Below, piece after piece: positions 27,563 through 36,400 of a stretch of DNA of 64,000 nt; the stretch's first letter is position 1, and the number at the start of each line of letters is the position of its first letter. The stretch lies in NCBI GenBank assembly GCA_964489785.1, contig CAZAZY010000001.1:7865-71864 (forward strand), given 5' to 3'. The translations under genes and the position numbers were made by a program. The notes under the pieces were generated by a model, which made no database searches, was not told where the DNA came from, and saw only the letters and a list, made by a program, of their open reading frames with translations. This DNA comes from JAIPIY01 sp964489785. Its GTDB lineage: Bacteria; Patescibacteriota; Minisyncoccia; Phycocordibacterales; UBA1006.

Positions 27563-29761
27563 TTATGCTGCTTTTGAGAGACGTTCTATGAATGCATCCA
27601 ATTTTTCATTTTTTTCTGGTCGAACATTTAGTCTTTCTGCTACTTCTTTAACGATATCGATAAATCTTTTTTGTTGTTCTGAAAAAAGTATTACACTTGG
27701 ATTAAAATGAGCTGAGACGGGTTTGTTGTTAAGGGTATTAAACCTCACATCTTTTGGATCAAGTTTTGCATTTTTGATAAACTCTTGTACATACAAAGGA
27801 AGGGGTCTATCTTCTTGGCGTTGTCCTGGGATATGTTTTGGCGTTTTTACCACGGGACGCACTTCTGGTTTTTTAACTTCCATTTTTTTGTGCAAATCTA
27901 ATGCATTTACTATCTCACGTTCAGTTATTATTTTTGGATTTTCAATTCTTCGTGGATCATACGCAATCATGGTTCCGCGTACCAAAACGGCCACATCTTT
28001 TATTTCAGGAATTGCAGTAATTAGTTTTTCATACACAGGAGTTAGATCTTTTGTTGATGACATGAAGAATCCACCACCTGGTTGCAGGGTAATATGTGAA
28101 TCCATACCAGATGCTTTTACTCCTACAAAAGCCAATGGATTTTTAGGTCTATTCTGAGGTGTATATGATCGGTAATTTTCAAAAAGATATTTTCCTAATT
28201 CCGGAGTATCTAATGCTAATCGATGCTCTTGCATTTCTTTTAGTAAATCTGTAATACCGCCATCTTGTCCATTTTTACCTAAAGAGGTATTTGCTTTAAG
28301 TTGCAATTTTTTACTGGCATCCATGAGTCCTAATTTTTCCAGTTCTTCATTTTTATACACCTTTTTTGCACCGCCATATTTTAATTCTTTGATGAGTTGA
28401 TCTGTTGGAAGTTCTCTGTATAGGCCATACAATGTTCGTGCATAATCTTCACGAACAAATTTCGGATTAGTGGCAAAAGTTATATTATCAATATCAGTAA
28501 TAAAATTTGCAACCGAATGCCATTTTTGTTCTTGGTCTTCGTATCTGAAATTCAATCGTGGGATTTGTTTTACAAATTTTAACATCAACGCGGTTGCCGA
28601 AGTTAAAACTTCTTTTTTTGTTCCATGATGGTCTATCCAGATGGTGTTTACGGTATTTCCTTTAGCGTCAGTTTTAGTCTCTAATACGATTCCCTGCTTT
28701 CCGCCGGTGTCAATATTAATAGCCCCTTCTATGAATTTTCCTTTTGGAACAATGGAAACTACTGATGGAACTTTTTCTTTTTTTAATTGACGCTCAAAAT
28801 ATTCTTGCCCTTTTTCAGAATCAAGATTTTTTTCAGTCATTCCCATTGCTTCTTGTAATAATTCAAGAGCGACTTGTGCATCAGTATCTGGCGTAAGTTG
28901 AAATTCTTCAGGATATTCTTCTCGAAGCTCTTTTGCTTTTTTGCCCCGAAATTCTGATCCATGTGTTGCAATAGTTGGAAAGGTAAAATTCGGATCAGCG
29001 AATATTTCTGCAATTTTTTGCAGTGCTTGTTCCCCTTCGAATGTTTCTATTGTTGCGGATGGGTTTATTTCTTTATTGCTTTTTATTTCATCGAGATGCC
29101 CTATTGCATCTTGGGCAAAAGGAGATTCTGGCATTTGCAATCTAAGACCTTTTTGCATTTCGGATACCATGTTTTCCCTAGCTTCTATTTTATTAGCTGG
29201 AATAGAGTCTTTTCGCTCTTGAATCAATTGATCCATAAAAGCAAGAGTCTTTTGATATTCTGGGTTGCGATCTTTGTTGTTCAAATGATACTTCTTTTTA
29301 TTTTCTAGATTTTGGATAATCCGTTCAGTTTCTTCTTGTGAGGTTAAATTTTCTTTCGCTGTCGAGAATACAAGAGATTTTTGATAAAACCAGTTTGCAA
29401 AAGTTGTTGCAGGTATTTCTTCTCTGGCTGTTTCTTCAAATACTCCATTCGGTTTTCTTTTTCCTTTTTGTACGGTAAAAACGAGTTCTCCTTCAATGTC
29501 ATCTTTATGTAAAATAAAATATTCTGCATACCCTTGTTCCCCTGCATAAAAAACTAGATCTTCTGGCTCAAGATTTGTGATTTCTTTTGGAATCGTAATA
29601 CTCTCTTTTGATTTTCTTTTGGACTCAAAAGAAGAGTTTTTTTGAGAAGATGATTCTTGGGTAGATATGCGTAAAAGGGTTTCCTTTACGTCCTCTGCTG
29701 TTATATCACCAATTCGGTTTCCAGTTTTAGGTGTTTGTTTATGAGGGTTTTCTTTAGCCAT
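27563..29761 (-). CDS. large hypothetical protein with a DHH-like motif
   Basis: A 732-residue soluble protein. The first 250 residues are charged. A central segment has INIDTGGKQG and, about 30 residues on, IWIDHHGTKKE followed by TSATALML. Asp at a strand end, a DHH(G) motif and a downstream Ser/Thr-rich helix are the pattern of DHH phosphoesterases (RecJ/NrnA/GdpP superfamily). The other metal-binding motifs are not obvious, so activity is uncertain. A minus-strand promoter TTGACT-16-TATAAT (complement of 29797-29824) precedes it with a 35-nt leader. Confidence 0.6.
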   Translation of the reverse strand: MAKENPHKQTPKTGNRIGDITAEDVKETLLRISTQESSSQKNSSFESKRKSKESITIPKEITNLEPEDLVFYAGEQGYAEYFILHKDDIEGELVFTVQKGKRKPNGVFEETAREEIPATTFANWFYQKSLVFSTAKENLTSQEETERIIQNLENKKKYHLNNKDRNPEYQKTLAFMDQLIQERKDSIPANKIEARENMVSEMQKGLRLQMPESPFAQDAIGHLDEIKSNKEINPSATIETFEGEQALQKIAEIFADPNFTFPTIATHGSEFRGKKAKELREEYPEEFQLTPDTDAQVALELLQEAMGMTEKNLDSEKGQEYFERQLKKEKVPSVVSIVPKGKFIEGAINIDTGGKQGIVLETKTDAKGNTVNTIWIDHHGTKKEVLTSATALMLKFVKQIPRLNFRYEDQEQKWHSVANFITDIDNITFATNPKFVREDYARTLYGLYRELPTDQLIKELKYGGAKKVYKNEELEKLGLMDASKKLQLKANTSLGKNGQDGGITDLLKEMQEHRLALDTPELGKYLFENYRSYTPQNRPKNPLAFVGVKASGMDSHITLQPGGGFFMSSTKDLTPVYEKLITAIPEIKDVAVLVRGTMIAYDPRRIENPKIITEREIVNALDLHKKMEVKKPEVRPVVKTPKHIPGQRQEDRPLPLYVQEFIKNAKLDPKDVRFNTLNNKPVSAHFNPSVILFSEQQKRFIDIVKEVAERLNVRPEKNEKLDAFIERLSKAA

Positions 29762-30190
29762 AGAATAAAAGATTTAATTTAAATAGTAACGTTTATATTA
29801 TACATTTTTTTAGTAAAAAGTCAAGTTTATGAGATACTAATCTCTTGTATAACAGTATACAATATCTTTTTTAATAAATCTGCTAACAAGTTAAGGTTTA
29901 TTATTGGACTATAATATGTACATTATGTCAAAAAGCTTTGTTTTTCGGTGTTGTATAACTATTTTCAGCATGGGTGTGGATATCCCCCTTGCCTTATTAT
30001 GTGATATTGATAGGATTATAACTGTTCCGATTGGGTCACAATGACTGACAAGGTTGTATCCGGGTCAACTTGCAATGCCTATATATTATATATGTGTTGC
30101 CTGCCATTCCCGCAGTATTCATACCGTGCTTTTGTATGAATAATATCAAGGCTTATTTTATACTCATCAAAAAACGATTTTCCTGACGCG
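29762..30190. other. 429-bp intergenic region between divergent genes
   Basis: It contains the minus-strand promoter at 29797-29824, a plus-strand TATAAT at 29910-29915 with weak -35, and a perfect 9-bp inverted repeat TATTCATAC/GTATGAATA at 30116-30124/30134-30142 with a 9-bp spacer. TATACT at 30159-30164 is the nearest -10 to the M23 gene. No open frame of note on either strand. The length and the repeat suggest regulated transcription of the peptidase. Confidence 0.5.
29797..29824 (-). promoter_or_regulatory. promoter of the DHH-motif protein gene
   Basis: On the minus strand TTGACT, 16-bp spacer, TATAAT: close to the sigma70 consensus. Confidence 0.65.
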
Positions 30191-31255
30191 TTGCAGGAAG
30201 GACGAACATACTTTCAGATATTTGGCTTCTCTTTTTCAAGAATTGCCCTATTTTTGCTTATCCTATCAGGATTTATAGCCCTTTTGGTATCTTCTCGGGT
30301 TATTTTTCAACGTGTATCCGCCTTTTCTGGCTCAGAATCAATTCAAAACTCTCAGACGGTATCCTTATTAGAACCACGAGGTTTTGTTGATAATAAATCA
30401 GCCCAGGGTGGTGGTGATATTGTTGTTGAAAATGACACTTTGGTTCCAGAATCTGGTCCTGCAGGAACATCAGCCGATTTGGTATTGAGTGGTTTTGGGT
30501 CTGTTTCATTACACCAGGTTCGTCCAGGAGAAACATTGTCTCAAATTGCTTCTTTGTATCAGGTTTCTGTAAATACAGTTCGTTGGGCAAACGGTATTAC
30601 TACGGGGGGCTCTATTAAACCAGGACAAACATTATTGATTCTTCCTATGGATGGATTAACGGTAAAAGTTGCTTCTGGGGATACGATTGCTTCTTTGGCA
30701 AAGAAATATGGTGGTGATGAAAAAGAAATCCGTGATTTCAATGAATTATCTCATGATCAAAAATTGGCAGTGGGTCAAGAAATAGTTATCCCAGGGGGTG
30801 AAATGCCTGCTCCTGTTGTTGCGCCAAAACCAAAAACTGTTGCTTCTTCTGCAAAATCAAAAACCTCATCATCTGTTTCATCTGCACGACCGCAAGCTAG
30901 TTCTGGATATTATGATCGACCTATTTCTGGTCGTCTGACCCAGGGGTACCATGGACGATATCGTGCATTGGATTATGGTGCACCGGTTGGAACACCTGTT
31001 TGGGCATCCGCATCGGGTACAGTTATTGCATCTCGTTCTGGTTGGAATGGTGGTTATGGAACAATGATCATTGTTAGTCATACTAACGGTACGCAGACTC
31101 TGTATGCCCACCTGAGCCAGCTTAATGTATCTGTTGGACAACAGGTATCAAAGGGTCAAACAATAGGTTTGTCAGGTAATACAGGACGATCTACTGGTCC
31201 TCATCTACACTTTGAAATCCGCGGAGGTGTCGATATTCCAAAGAGTTTGTTTTAA
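30191..31255 (+). CDS. LysM-LysM-M23 cell-wall endopeptidase
   Basis: A 354-residue anchored peptidoglycan hydrolase. One membrane helix (about 17-38); two LysM domains (about 115-160, VRPGETLSQIASLYQV, and 162-210, VKVASGDTIASLAKKY); a Ser/Pro linker; and a C-terminal M23 metallopeptidase domain with Asp261, YAHLS (His307) and HLHFE (His338, His340). In classical M23 enzymes the first ligand motif is HxxxD; here Tyr stands four residues before Asp261 and the nearest His is seven residues before. The start is uncertain: no ATG precedes the helix, so TTG 30191 is used, with a stop upstream at 30137. Confidence 0.85.
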   Translation: MQEGRTYFQIFGFSFSRIALFLLILSGFIALLVSSRVIFQRVSAFSGSESIQNSQTVSLLEPRGFVDNKSAQGGGDIVVENDTLVPESGPAGTSADLVLSGFGSVSLHQVRPGETLSQIASLYQVSVNTVRWANGITTGGSIKPGQTLLILPMDGLTVKVASGDTIASLAKKYGGDEKEIRDFNELSHDQKLAVGQEIVIPGGEMPAPVVAPKPKTVASSAKSKTSSSVSSARPQASSGYYDRPISGRLTQGYHGRYRALDYGAPVGTPVWASASGTVIASRSGWNGGYGTMIIVSHTNGTQTLYAHLSQLNVSVGQQVSKGQTIGLSGNTGRSTGPHLHFEIRGGVDIPKSLF

Positions 31256-31270
31256 TGCATCTTTAAATAT

Positions 31271-31306
31271 AAACAATAAAACCCCAGAAAGGGGTTTTAT
31301 TGTTTT
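31271..31306 (+). terminator. intrinsic terminator after the M23 gene
   Basis: AAACAATAAAACCCC pairs with GGGGTTTTATTGTTT around an AGAAA loop, followed by T-rich sequence. Confidence 0.8.
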
Positions 31307-31452
31307 ATTTACAAGCCTCCCCTATTCTGCTATAGTAACAACAACCTTTCCTAGTCCGTCCAAAAACGGGCTTTGTTTTTTAAAAGGGTTTAACAATTTA
31401 ATACAAACATGCAAAATACAAGAAAAATCTTTATTTTGGTGTTTCCACTACC

Positions 31453-32541
31453 ATGCTTGATCTCAAAGCACTTAATACAATATTGGCTCAATTAGAAGAT
31501 GAGCGAAATATTCCAAAAGAAAAAATAATCGAAGCCATTGAACAGGCTTTGGCTGCTGCATACAAAAAAGACTACGGAAAACGTGGTCAGATTGTTCGTG
31601 CGCAGTTTAATCTGAATGATGGTACAACCACATTTGAACAAGTAAAAACAGTTGTCGATGAATCATTGGTGTACGTAATGCCAGAAGATTCAGGAGAAGA
31701 ATCAGAAAAAACTGAAGAACCTGAAGAACGTGCAGAAGATGACGAACGAACACGATTTAATCCAGAACAACATATTATGATCGAAGATGCGCGTCGTATG
31801 AAAAACGATGTGTCATTGGGTGAAGAAATCATTTTTCCATTAGAAGTAAAAGATGATTTTGGTCGTATTGCAGCGCAAACAGCAAAACAAGTAATCATTC
31901 AACGTATCCGCGAAGCAGAACGAGATGTTGTGGTCCAAGAATTTTCTGGACGTGAAGGAGAAATCATCAGTGGTATCGTACAACGTGTAGACCGAGGAAA
32001 TATCTATATCGATATCAATCGTGCGATTGCAGTATTGCCACGTGAAGAACAAATCCCAGGAGAAATTTTCCGTGTTGGATCACGTATCCGAGCGTATTTG
32101 TATCAGGTAGAAGAAGGAGCACGAGGTATTTCATTGAAATTGTCTCGTAGTCACCCTAGATTTGTTGAAGCGTTGTTTTCATTGGAATCTCCCGAAGTTG
32201 CCAGTGGTATTGTAGAAATCAAAGCAATTGCACGTGAAGCTGGTTCTCGAACAAAAATTGCAGTATTCACTAACGATGATAACATTGACCCTATTGGTGC
32301 ATGTGTTGGGCAAAAAGGAATTCGTGTAGTTACCGTAATGGGAGAATTAGGAAATGAAAAAATTGATATTATTCCTTGGTCAGAAAATGCATNNNNNNNN
32401 NNNNNNNNNNNNNNNNNNNNNNNNNNNNNNNNNNNNNNNNNNNNNNNNNNNNNNNNNNNNNNNNNNNNNNNNNNNNNNNNNNNNNNNNNNNNTGAAGAAA
32501 AAATCGAAGAATCTGATTCTGATACAGAAGAAACTAATTAA
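31453..32541 (+). CDS. nusA: transcription termination/antitermination protein NusA, interrupted by a gap
   Basis: NusA binds RNA polymerase and nascent RNA and modulates pausing, termination and antitermination. The N-terminal domain begins LDLKALNTILAQLEDERNIPKEK and includes an unusually acidic insert (about 75-100). The S1 domain has GEIISGIVQRVDRGNIYIDI, and the first KH domain has IGACVGQKGIRVVTVMGEL. The second KH domain would fall in the 100-N gap at 32393-32492. The visible end is an acidic tail. That the frame stays open across the gap is chance, because the gap length is a placeholder. Confidence 0.9.
   Translation: MLDLKALNTILAQLEDERNIPKEKIIEAIEQALAAAYKKDYGKRGQIVRAQFNLNDGTTTFEQVKTVVDESLVYVMPEDSGEESEKTEEPEERAEDDERTRFNPEQHIMIEDARRMKNDVSLGEEIIFPLEVKDDFGRIAAQTAKQVIIQRIREAERDVVVQEFSGREGEIISGIVQRVDRGNIYIDINRAIAVLPREEQIPGEIFRVGSRIRAYLYQVEEGARGISLKLSRSHPRFVEALFSLESPEVASGIVEIKAIAREAGSRTKIAVFTNDDNIDPIGACVGQKGIRVVTVMGELGNEKIDIIPWSENAXXXXXXXXXXXXXXXXXXXXXXXXXXXXXXXXXXEEKIEESDSDTEETN
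32393..32492. other. assembly gap (100 N) inside nusA
   Basis: Exactly 100 N, the usual placeholder for unknown length. No repeat is shared by the two flanks. Confidence 0.95.
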
Positions 32542-32562
32542 TCATTTATTTAAAATATCTCT

Positions 32563-33102
32563 ATGAATTTATGGCATGATGTTTCTCGTGGGAATACCCC
32601 GAATGAATTAAATGTAATTATTGAAATTCCAAAAAATTCTCCAAACAAATACGAAATAGACAAAGAAACTGGTCTGATTGCTTTGGATCGTGCAAATTAT
32701 TCTGCGGCTGCATACCCGTTTGATTACGGATACGTCCCACAAACATTATGGGAAGATAATGACCCATTAGATGTGGTTGTATTAACTACCTACCCATTAT
32801 TCCCTGGTGTATTGGTTCGTGTACGACCTGTTGCAGTGATGCAAATGATCGATGATGGAGAATCTGATTATAAAATTATTGCTGTGCCTATCGAAGATAA
32901 AAGATGGGAAGACATCAAAGATTTGTCAGATATCAACAAACATACATTGAAAGAATATAAACATTTTTTTGAAACCTATAAAAAACTAAAAAAAGATGGA
33001 GAAGAAGTTATCGTAACTATTCCCCACATAGGTGGTAAACAAGAAGCCATTGAAGCGATAGAAAAATCGATTCAACTGTACAAAGAAAAATTCGGAAAAT
33101 AA
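32563..33102 (+). CDS. ppa: inorganic pyrophosphatase
   Basis: A family I soluble pyrophosphatase hydrolysing the PPi released in nucleic acid and protein synthesis. The 179-residue protein has IEIPKNSPNKYE, YPFDYGYVPQT and the signature DNDPLDV with its metal-binding Asp residues, then KRWEDIKDLSDI. Length is typical. It starts 21 bp after nusA and ends before a terminator. Confidence 0.96.
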   Translation: MNLWHDVSRGNTPNELNVIIEIPKNSPNKYEIDKETGLIALDRANYSAAAYPFDYGYVPQTLWEDNDPLDVVVLTTYPLFPGVLVRVRPVAVMQMIDDGESDYKIIAVPIEDKRWEDIKDLSDINKHTLKEYKHFFETYKKLKKDGEEVIVTIPHIGGKQEAIEAIEKSIQLYKEKFGK

Positions 33103-33110
33103 GAAAAAGC

Positions 33111-33152
33111 CACAAAAACAAAAGAGACCCGTCGGTTCTCTTTTGTTTTTGT
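33111..33152 (+). terminator. terminator after ppa
   Basis: CACAAAAACAAAAGAGA pairs with TCTCTTTTGTTTTTGTG, with a CCCGTCGGT apex. Long A/T stem with a T run in the 3' arm. Confidence 0.7.
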
Positions 33153-33158
33153 GAAATA

Positions 33159-33167
33159 TGGTATAAT
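33159..33167 (+). promoter_or_regulatory. extended -10 promoter for the secreted coiled-coil gene
   Basis: TGGTATAAT, with no clear -35, gives a leader of about 45 nt before ATG 33218. Confidence 0.5.
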
Positions 33168-33217
33168 AAAAAGAAGAAGGGTTATTGCCTTCACGGTTAT
33201 TCGTTAATCAATTTTCT

Positions 33218-33913
33218 ATGAAATATACTACTTTTATTATTGGTGCTTTTGTTCTTTTGAATTTAGGTGCTTCTTCTGCATATGCAGAAGATACGATGCG
33301 TGCAGATATGTCAGCACGTATCGAACAAAAACAATTACAAGCTGAAATTACAAAAGAACGCATGAAAGCGATCCAAGAAATTCAGCAACAACGTATCAAC
33401 GATGCCGAAGAAATACAAGCCCGCATGATGCAGGTTGCGGGTCTTCGCAAAGACAAAGATGATACGTTACAAGATATTCGTTTACAAACAAAAGAACGCA
33501 TCGAAAAAGAAAAAACCATCATGATGGAACGACGCGCAGAAATGGCAACAAAGATACACAGTCGAATGGTGTTTGGTTTTGAATCTGCTGTGCAAAAAAT
33601 AGCAGGATTTTTGGATCGAGCTTCAGAAAGAATTATGATCATGCAATCTGCAGATATGAATGTTTCAGATGCCGAATCATTGGTTGCTGATATACGAACA
33701 CAATTGGCAGAAATAGAAGTTTCTGTAAAAGCATTATCTACATTGGCTGTTTCTATCGAAGGCTCTGGATCTACACCAGCAGAATTTAACGAAGAATTAC
33801 GAGAACAACATAGAATCTTCATGGATTCAGCAAAAGAAATTCGTGCAGAATTAGGTGTAGTGCGTGAATCATTTGCAAAACTATTACCAATGTTAAAATC
33901 AGACAAAGAATAA
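33218..33913 (+). CDS. secreted helical/coiled-coil hypothetical protein
   Basis: From ATG 33218 the protein has 231 residues with a clear signal peptide (MKYTTFIIGAFVLLNLG, cut after SAYA). An earlier in-frame TTG at 33185 would bury the signal and is rejected. The mature part is almost wholly helical, rich in Glu, Lys, Arg, Gln and Met, with long heptad-like stretches (IEQKQLQAEITKERMKAIQ). No Cys or enzyme motif. The next gene begins 1 bp after its stop, so the pair are co-expressed and may interact. Confidence 0.7.
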   Translation: MKYTTFIIGAFVLLNLGASSAYAEDTMRADMSARIEQKQLQAEITKERMKAIQEIQQQRINDAEEIQARMMQVAGLRKDKDDTLQDIRLQTKERIEKEKTIMMERRAEMATKIHSRMVFGFESAVQKIAGFLDRASERIMIMQSADMNVSDAESLVADIRTQLAEIEVSVKALSTLAVSIEGSGSTPAEFNEELREQHRIFMDSAKEIRAELGVVRESFAKLLPMLKSDKE

Positions 33914-33914
33914 C

Positions 33915-34175
33915 ATGGAATCAGTAACACAAAAATCAAACAAAAAAAGCTCATGGGCGTGGTTAGTATTAGGTCTGATTCTGTTATTAGCAATTTTTCT
34001 TTGGATTCGTAGTATGGGTATGCCTGAAAAACAAGATATGAATATTGTAGAGGAAGCAGAAACAGTTGCATCAGATCCGTCAGTAGAATCCACCGAGGTT
34101 CTGGAGGTAGAATTAGAATCAATGGATTTTAGTGAATTAGATGCAGATTTGGCTGAATTAGAAGAAATGGAATAA
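33915..34175 (+). CDS. small single-pass membrane protein with acidic tail
   Basis: An 86-residue protein: a short Lys/Ser-rich start, one membrane helix (about 14-32), and a tail dominated by Glu and Asp. ATG 33915 follows the previous stop by 1 bp. No known family. Probably works with the coiled-coil protein upstream. The gap at 34184 begins 8 bp after its stop. Confidence 0.6.
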   Translation: MESVTQKSNKKSSWAWLVLGLILLLAIFLWIRSMGMPEKQDMNIVEEAETVASDPSVESTEVLEVELESMDFSELDADLAELEEME

Positions 34176-34183
34176 GGAATTTA

Positions 34184-34283
34184 NNNNNNNNNNNNNNNNN
34201 NNNNNNNNNNNNNNNNNNNNNNNNNNNNNNNNNNNNNNNNNNNNNNNNNNNNNNNNNNNNNNNNNNNNNNNNNNNNNNNNNNN
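34184..34283. other. assembly gap (100 N) upstream of tig
   Basis: Placeholder of unknown true length between the small membrane protein gene and the tig promoter; one or more genes could be missing. Confidence 0.95.
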
Positions 34284-34285
34284 TT

Positions 34286-34314
34286 TTGACAAAACATCCA
34301 TTCGGGGTTAGACT
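34286..34314 (+). promoter_or_regulatory. sigma70 promoter of tig, near-leaderless
   Basis: TTGACA (34286-34291), 17-bp spacer, TAGACT (34309-34314). ATG 34323 is 8 nt downstream, so the leader is 0-2 nt. Confidence 0.65.
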
Positions 34315-34322
34315 ACAACACT

Positions 34323-35393
34323 ATGAGTACACAAGCAAAAATACAAACATTACCAAAAAGCCAAGTTGAAATAACAGCAACCCTTCCAGCAGATATGTTG
34401 GAAAAATATCGCGCCCAAGCGGTAAAACGTGTTGCAGAAAATGTAAAAATTGATGGTTTTCGCAAAGGCGAAGTTCCTGAAAAAATCCTTGTTGCAAAGG
34501 TTGGTGAAACACCTATTTTAGAAGAAATGGCATATTTGGCCGTAGGAAAACACTATGTGGATATTCTTATGGAACATAAAATAGATGCTATTGGACGACC
34601 TGAAATTACCCTGACTAAATTAGCTGTAGGAAATCCTGTAGAATACAAAATCGTTACTGCGGTTTTGCCTGAAATAAAACTTCCTGAATATACAAAAATC
34701 GCAGAAAAAACATTGAAAGAAAAGAAAGAAGTTACCGTAGATGATGCTGAAATGGAAAAAACTCTTCTTCAGTTGCGCAAAATGCGAGCAGAAAAAGACG
34801 CGGGTCCTCATACCTGTGAAGAAGGTGAAGAATGTTCTCATGGAAAAGATGAAATAAAAGAAGAAGACTTGCCAGTGTTGGATGATGCTTTTGCACAAAC
34901 TATTGGAGATTTTAAAACAGTGGATGAATTGACTGCAAAAATCAAAGAAAACATGTTGATGGAAAAAGAACAAAAAGAATCAGACCGTGTGCGACTGTTG
35001 ATCATGGATGCTATCTTGGAAAAAACTGCAGTAGAATTGCCAGATATTATTGTGGAACATGAATTAGATACCATGATGCACCGTATGGAAGGAGATATCG
35101 CAAACATGGGTATTAAAACAGATGATTATCTACAGCACATCAACAAAACCCGAGAAGATTTACGAAATGACTGGAGACCAGATGCAGAAAAACGAGCTTT
35201 GATGCAAATGGTAGTTACCAAAATCGCAGAACAAGAAAAATTGCAGGCAACCGAAGATGAATTGCTACCAGAAGTTACAAAGGTTATGGAAAACTACAAA
35301 GATGCTGATGAACAACACGTTCGCGCGTATGTACAGCAGGTAGTAACCAACCAAAAAGTCTTTGGATTCTTGGAAAAAGGAGGTAAGAAATAG
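34323..35393 (+). CDS. tig: trigger factor lacking the PPIase domain
   Basis: A ribosome-bound chaperone for nascent chains. The 356-residue protein has the N-terminal ribosome-binding domain with the signature GFRKGEVP and the C-terminal helical chaperone arms starting at LDDAFAQTIGDFKTVDEL. The FKBP-type PPIase domain that normally separates them (about 85-100 residues, with total length near 430) is absent. In its place is a short linker with GPHTCEEGEECSHG, whose two Cys and two His could bind metal. The rest is intact, so this is a natural domain loss and not a broken gene. Confidence 0.92.
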   Translation: MSTQAKIQTLPKSQVEITATLPADMLEKYRAQAVKRVAENVKIDGFRKGEVPEKILVAKVGETPILEEMAYLAVGKHYVDILMEHKIDAIGRPEITLTKLAVGNPVEYKIVTAVLPEIKLPEYTKIAEKTLKEKKEVTVDDAEMEKTLLQLRKMRAEKDAGPHTCEEGEECSHGKDEIKEEDLPVLDDAFAQTIGDFKTVDELTAKIKENMLMEKEQKESDRVRLLIMDAILEKTAVELPDIIVEHELDTMMHRMEGDIANMGIKTDDYLQHINKTREDLRNDWRPDAEKRALMQMVVTKIAEQEKLQATEDELLPEVTKVMENYKDADEQHVRAYVQQVVTNQKVFGFLEKGGKK

Positions 35394-35416
35394 TTTGTAA
35401 AAAACGGATTTAAACA

Positions 35417-35442
35417 TAAAAACCAGCCTCGGCTGGTTTTTT
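35417..35442 (+). terminator. terminator after tig
   Basis: AAAACCAGCC/GGCTGGTTTT with a TC loop and a T run: a strong intrinsic terminator. Confidence 0.88.
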
Positions 35443-35551
35443 GTAATGAAGCAAATTTCTTTACTCTCAAAATATTGACTTTTATACTCAATTATGTCTT
35501 AATCTAATTAAGAATTTGCATAGTACTTTTACAATATTTTTTATAGCAGTG

Positions 35552-35592
35552 TCGCTCGTTTTGTATACAAATTTTGTATGTAAAACGAGCGA
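35552..35592. repeat. inverted repeat copy A before a G+C-rich gene
   Basis: TCGCTCGTTTT (35552-35562) and AAAACGAGCGA (35582-35592), perfect 11-bp arms with a 19-bp loop. A longer-armed relative lies at 57305-57353. Both sit about 25 bp before a start codon and are followed by TTGCTC and an A/C-rich leader. It may be a regulatory hairpin or an insertion-associated element. Confidence 0.7.
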
Positions 35593-35617
35593 TGTTGCTC
35601 ACTAAAAACCAATACCC

Positions 35618-36280
35618 ATGAAAACCATTTTCTTCACCCTCACCCTCCTGCTTGCAGGAGGAATACAATCAGTTTCTGCTCAGGCAAACAACTGGAATCA
35701 GGATCACATCAAGGCCACGGTGGCATACGTGCTGAAACATGGAGACCACGACAAGGATGTGCCAGACGTAATGGGGATCTATCTTGCAGATGGGACCGCC
35801 ATAGTCATCGAGGCCGTATCGCCAGATACTATACTCATCTTTCTAGGCTCTAAGCTTGGTGGTGCCCGTATGTTTACCTCAGAGCCGAGAAACTTCAAAG
35901 GCAACACGTTTACTAACGTCAATGCCGATGCTGTATCCAGTGCTCTGAAAAAAGTTGCCACTGGGCAACTAGTGAAAGCAACCCCATTGCTCAAAGATAA
36001 TCATCGTCTGGTCCCAAAACTTCTCGCCCTCACAGACCACTTGAAAAACAGTCCAGATGGCGACTTGATGAAGTGCAGGTATGACGCAGCTACAGAATCA
36101 AGAATGTGTCTTTACAATGGGGCGGTGGATGGGTCGATAAAGATCTATTACACCAAGTCTGATGATTCACGGTTCGTTTTCGAATTCAACCCCGCCCTAC
36201 CCTTCAACATGGGAACACAGGGTGGAGAGCCTATAGATTTGGCTCTCTTGGAGAAAATACTGAGTTTCAGAGGCGAATAG
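35618..36280 (+). CDS. secreted hypothetical protein, G+C-rich, inserted between tig and clpP
   Basis: A 220-residue protein with a clear signal peptide (MKTIFFTLTLLLAGGIQSVSA, mature from QANNWNQ). The mature part is mixed alpha/beta with two Cys (in MKCRYD and RMCLYN) that could form a disulphide. No family recognised. Base composition is unlike its neighbours: one 60-bp line inside it (35761-35820) is 55% G+C, against 28% for a line in clpP (36541-36600). It has its own inverted repeat, leader and terminator, so the unit from 35552 to 36330 looks like an insertion into the usual tig-clpP neighbourhood. Confidence 0.7.
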   Translation: MKTIFFTLTLLLAGGIQSVSAQANNWNQDHIKATVAYVLKHGDHDKDVPDVMGIYLADGTAIVIEAVSPDTILIFLGSKLGGARMFTSEPRNFKGNTFTNVNADAVSSALKKVATGQLVKATPLLKDNHRLVPKLLALTDHLKNSPDGDLMKCRYDAATESRMCLYNGAVDGSIKIYYTKSDDSRFVFEFNPALPFNMGTQGGEPIDLALLEKILSFRGE

Positions 36281-36299
36281 GCAACAAGGCCACACGAGT

Positions 36300-36330
36300 A
36301 GAGACCCCAGAACATCGGGGTCTCTTTTTC
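36300..36330 (+). terminator. terminator after the secreted G+C-rich protein gene
   Basis: AGAGACCCC/GGGGTCTCT with an 8-nt loop, followed by a T run. Confidence 0.85.
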
Positions 36331-36350
36331 TTTATCCCACCTTGTGATTA

Positions 36351-36359
36351 TGCTATACT
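36351..36359 (+). promoter_or_regulatory. extended -10 promoter for clpP
   Basis: TGCTATACT; leader about 35 nt before the clpP ATG at 36401. Confidence 0.5.
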
Positions 36360-36400
36360 AACCATGTGAGATACAGATTATTCCTTTTATTTTAAACATT

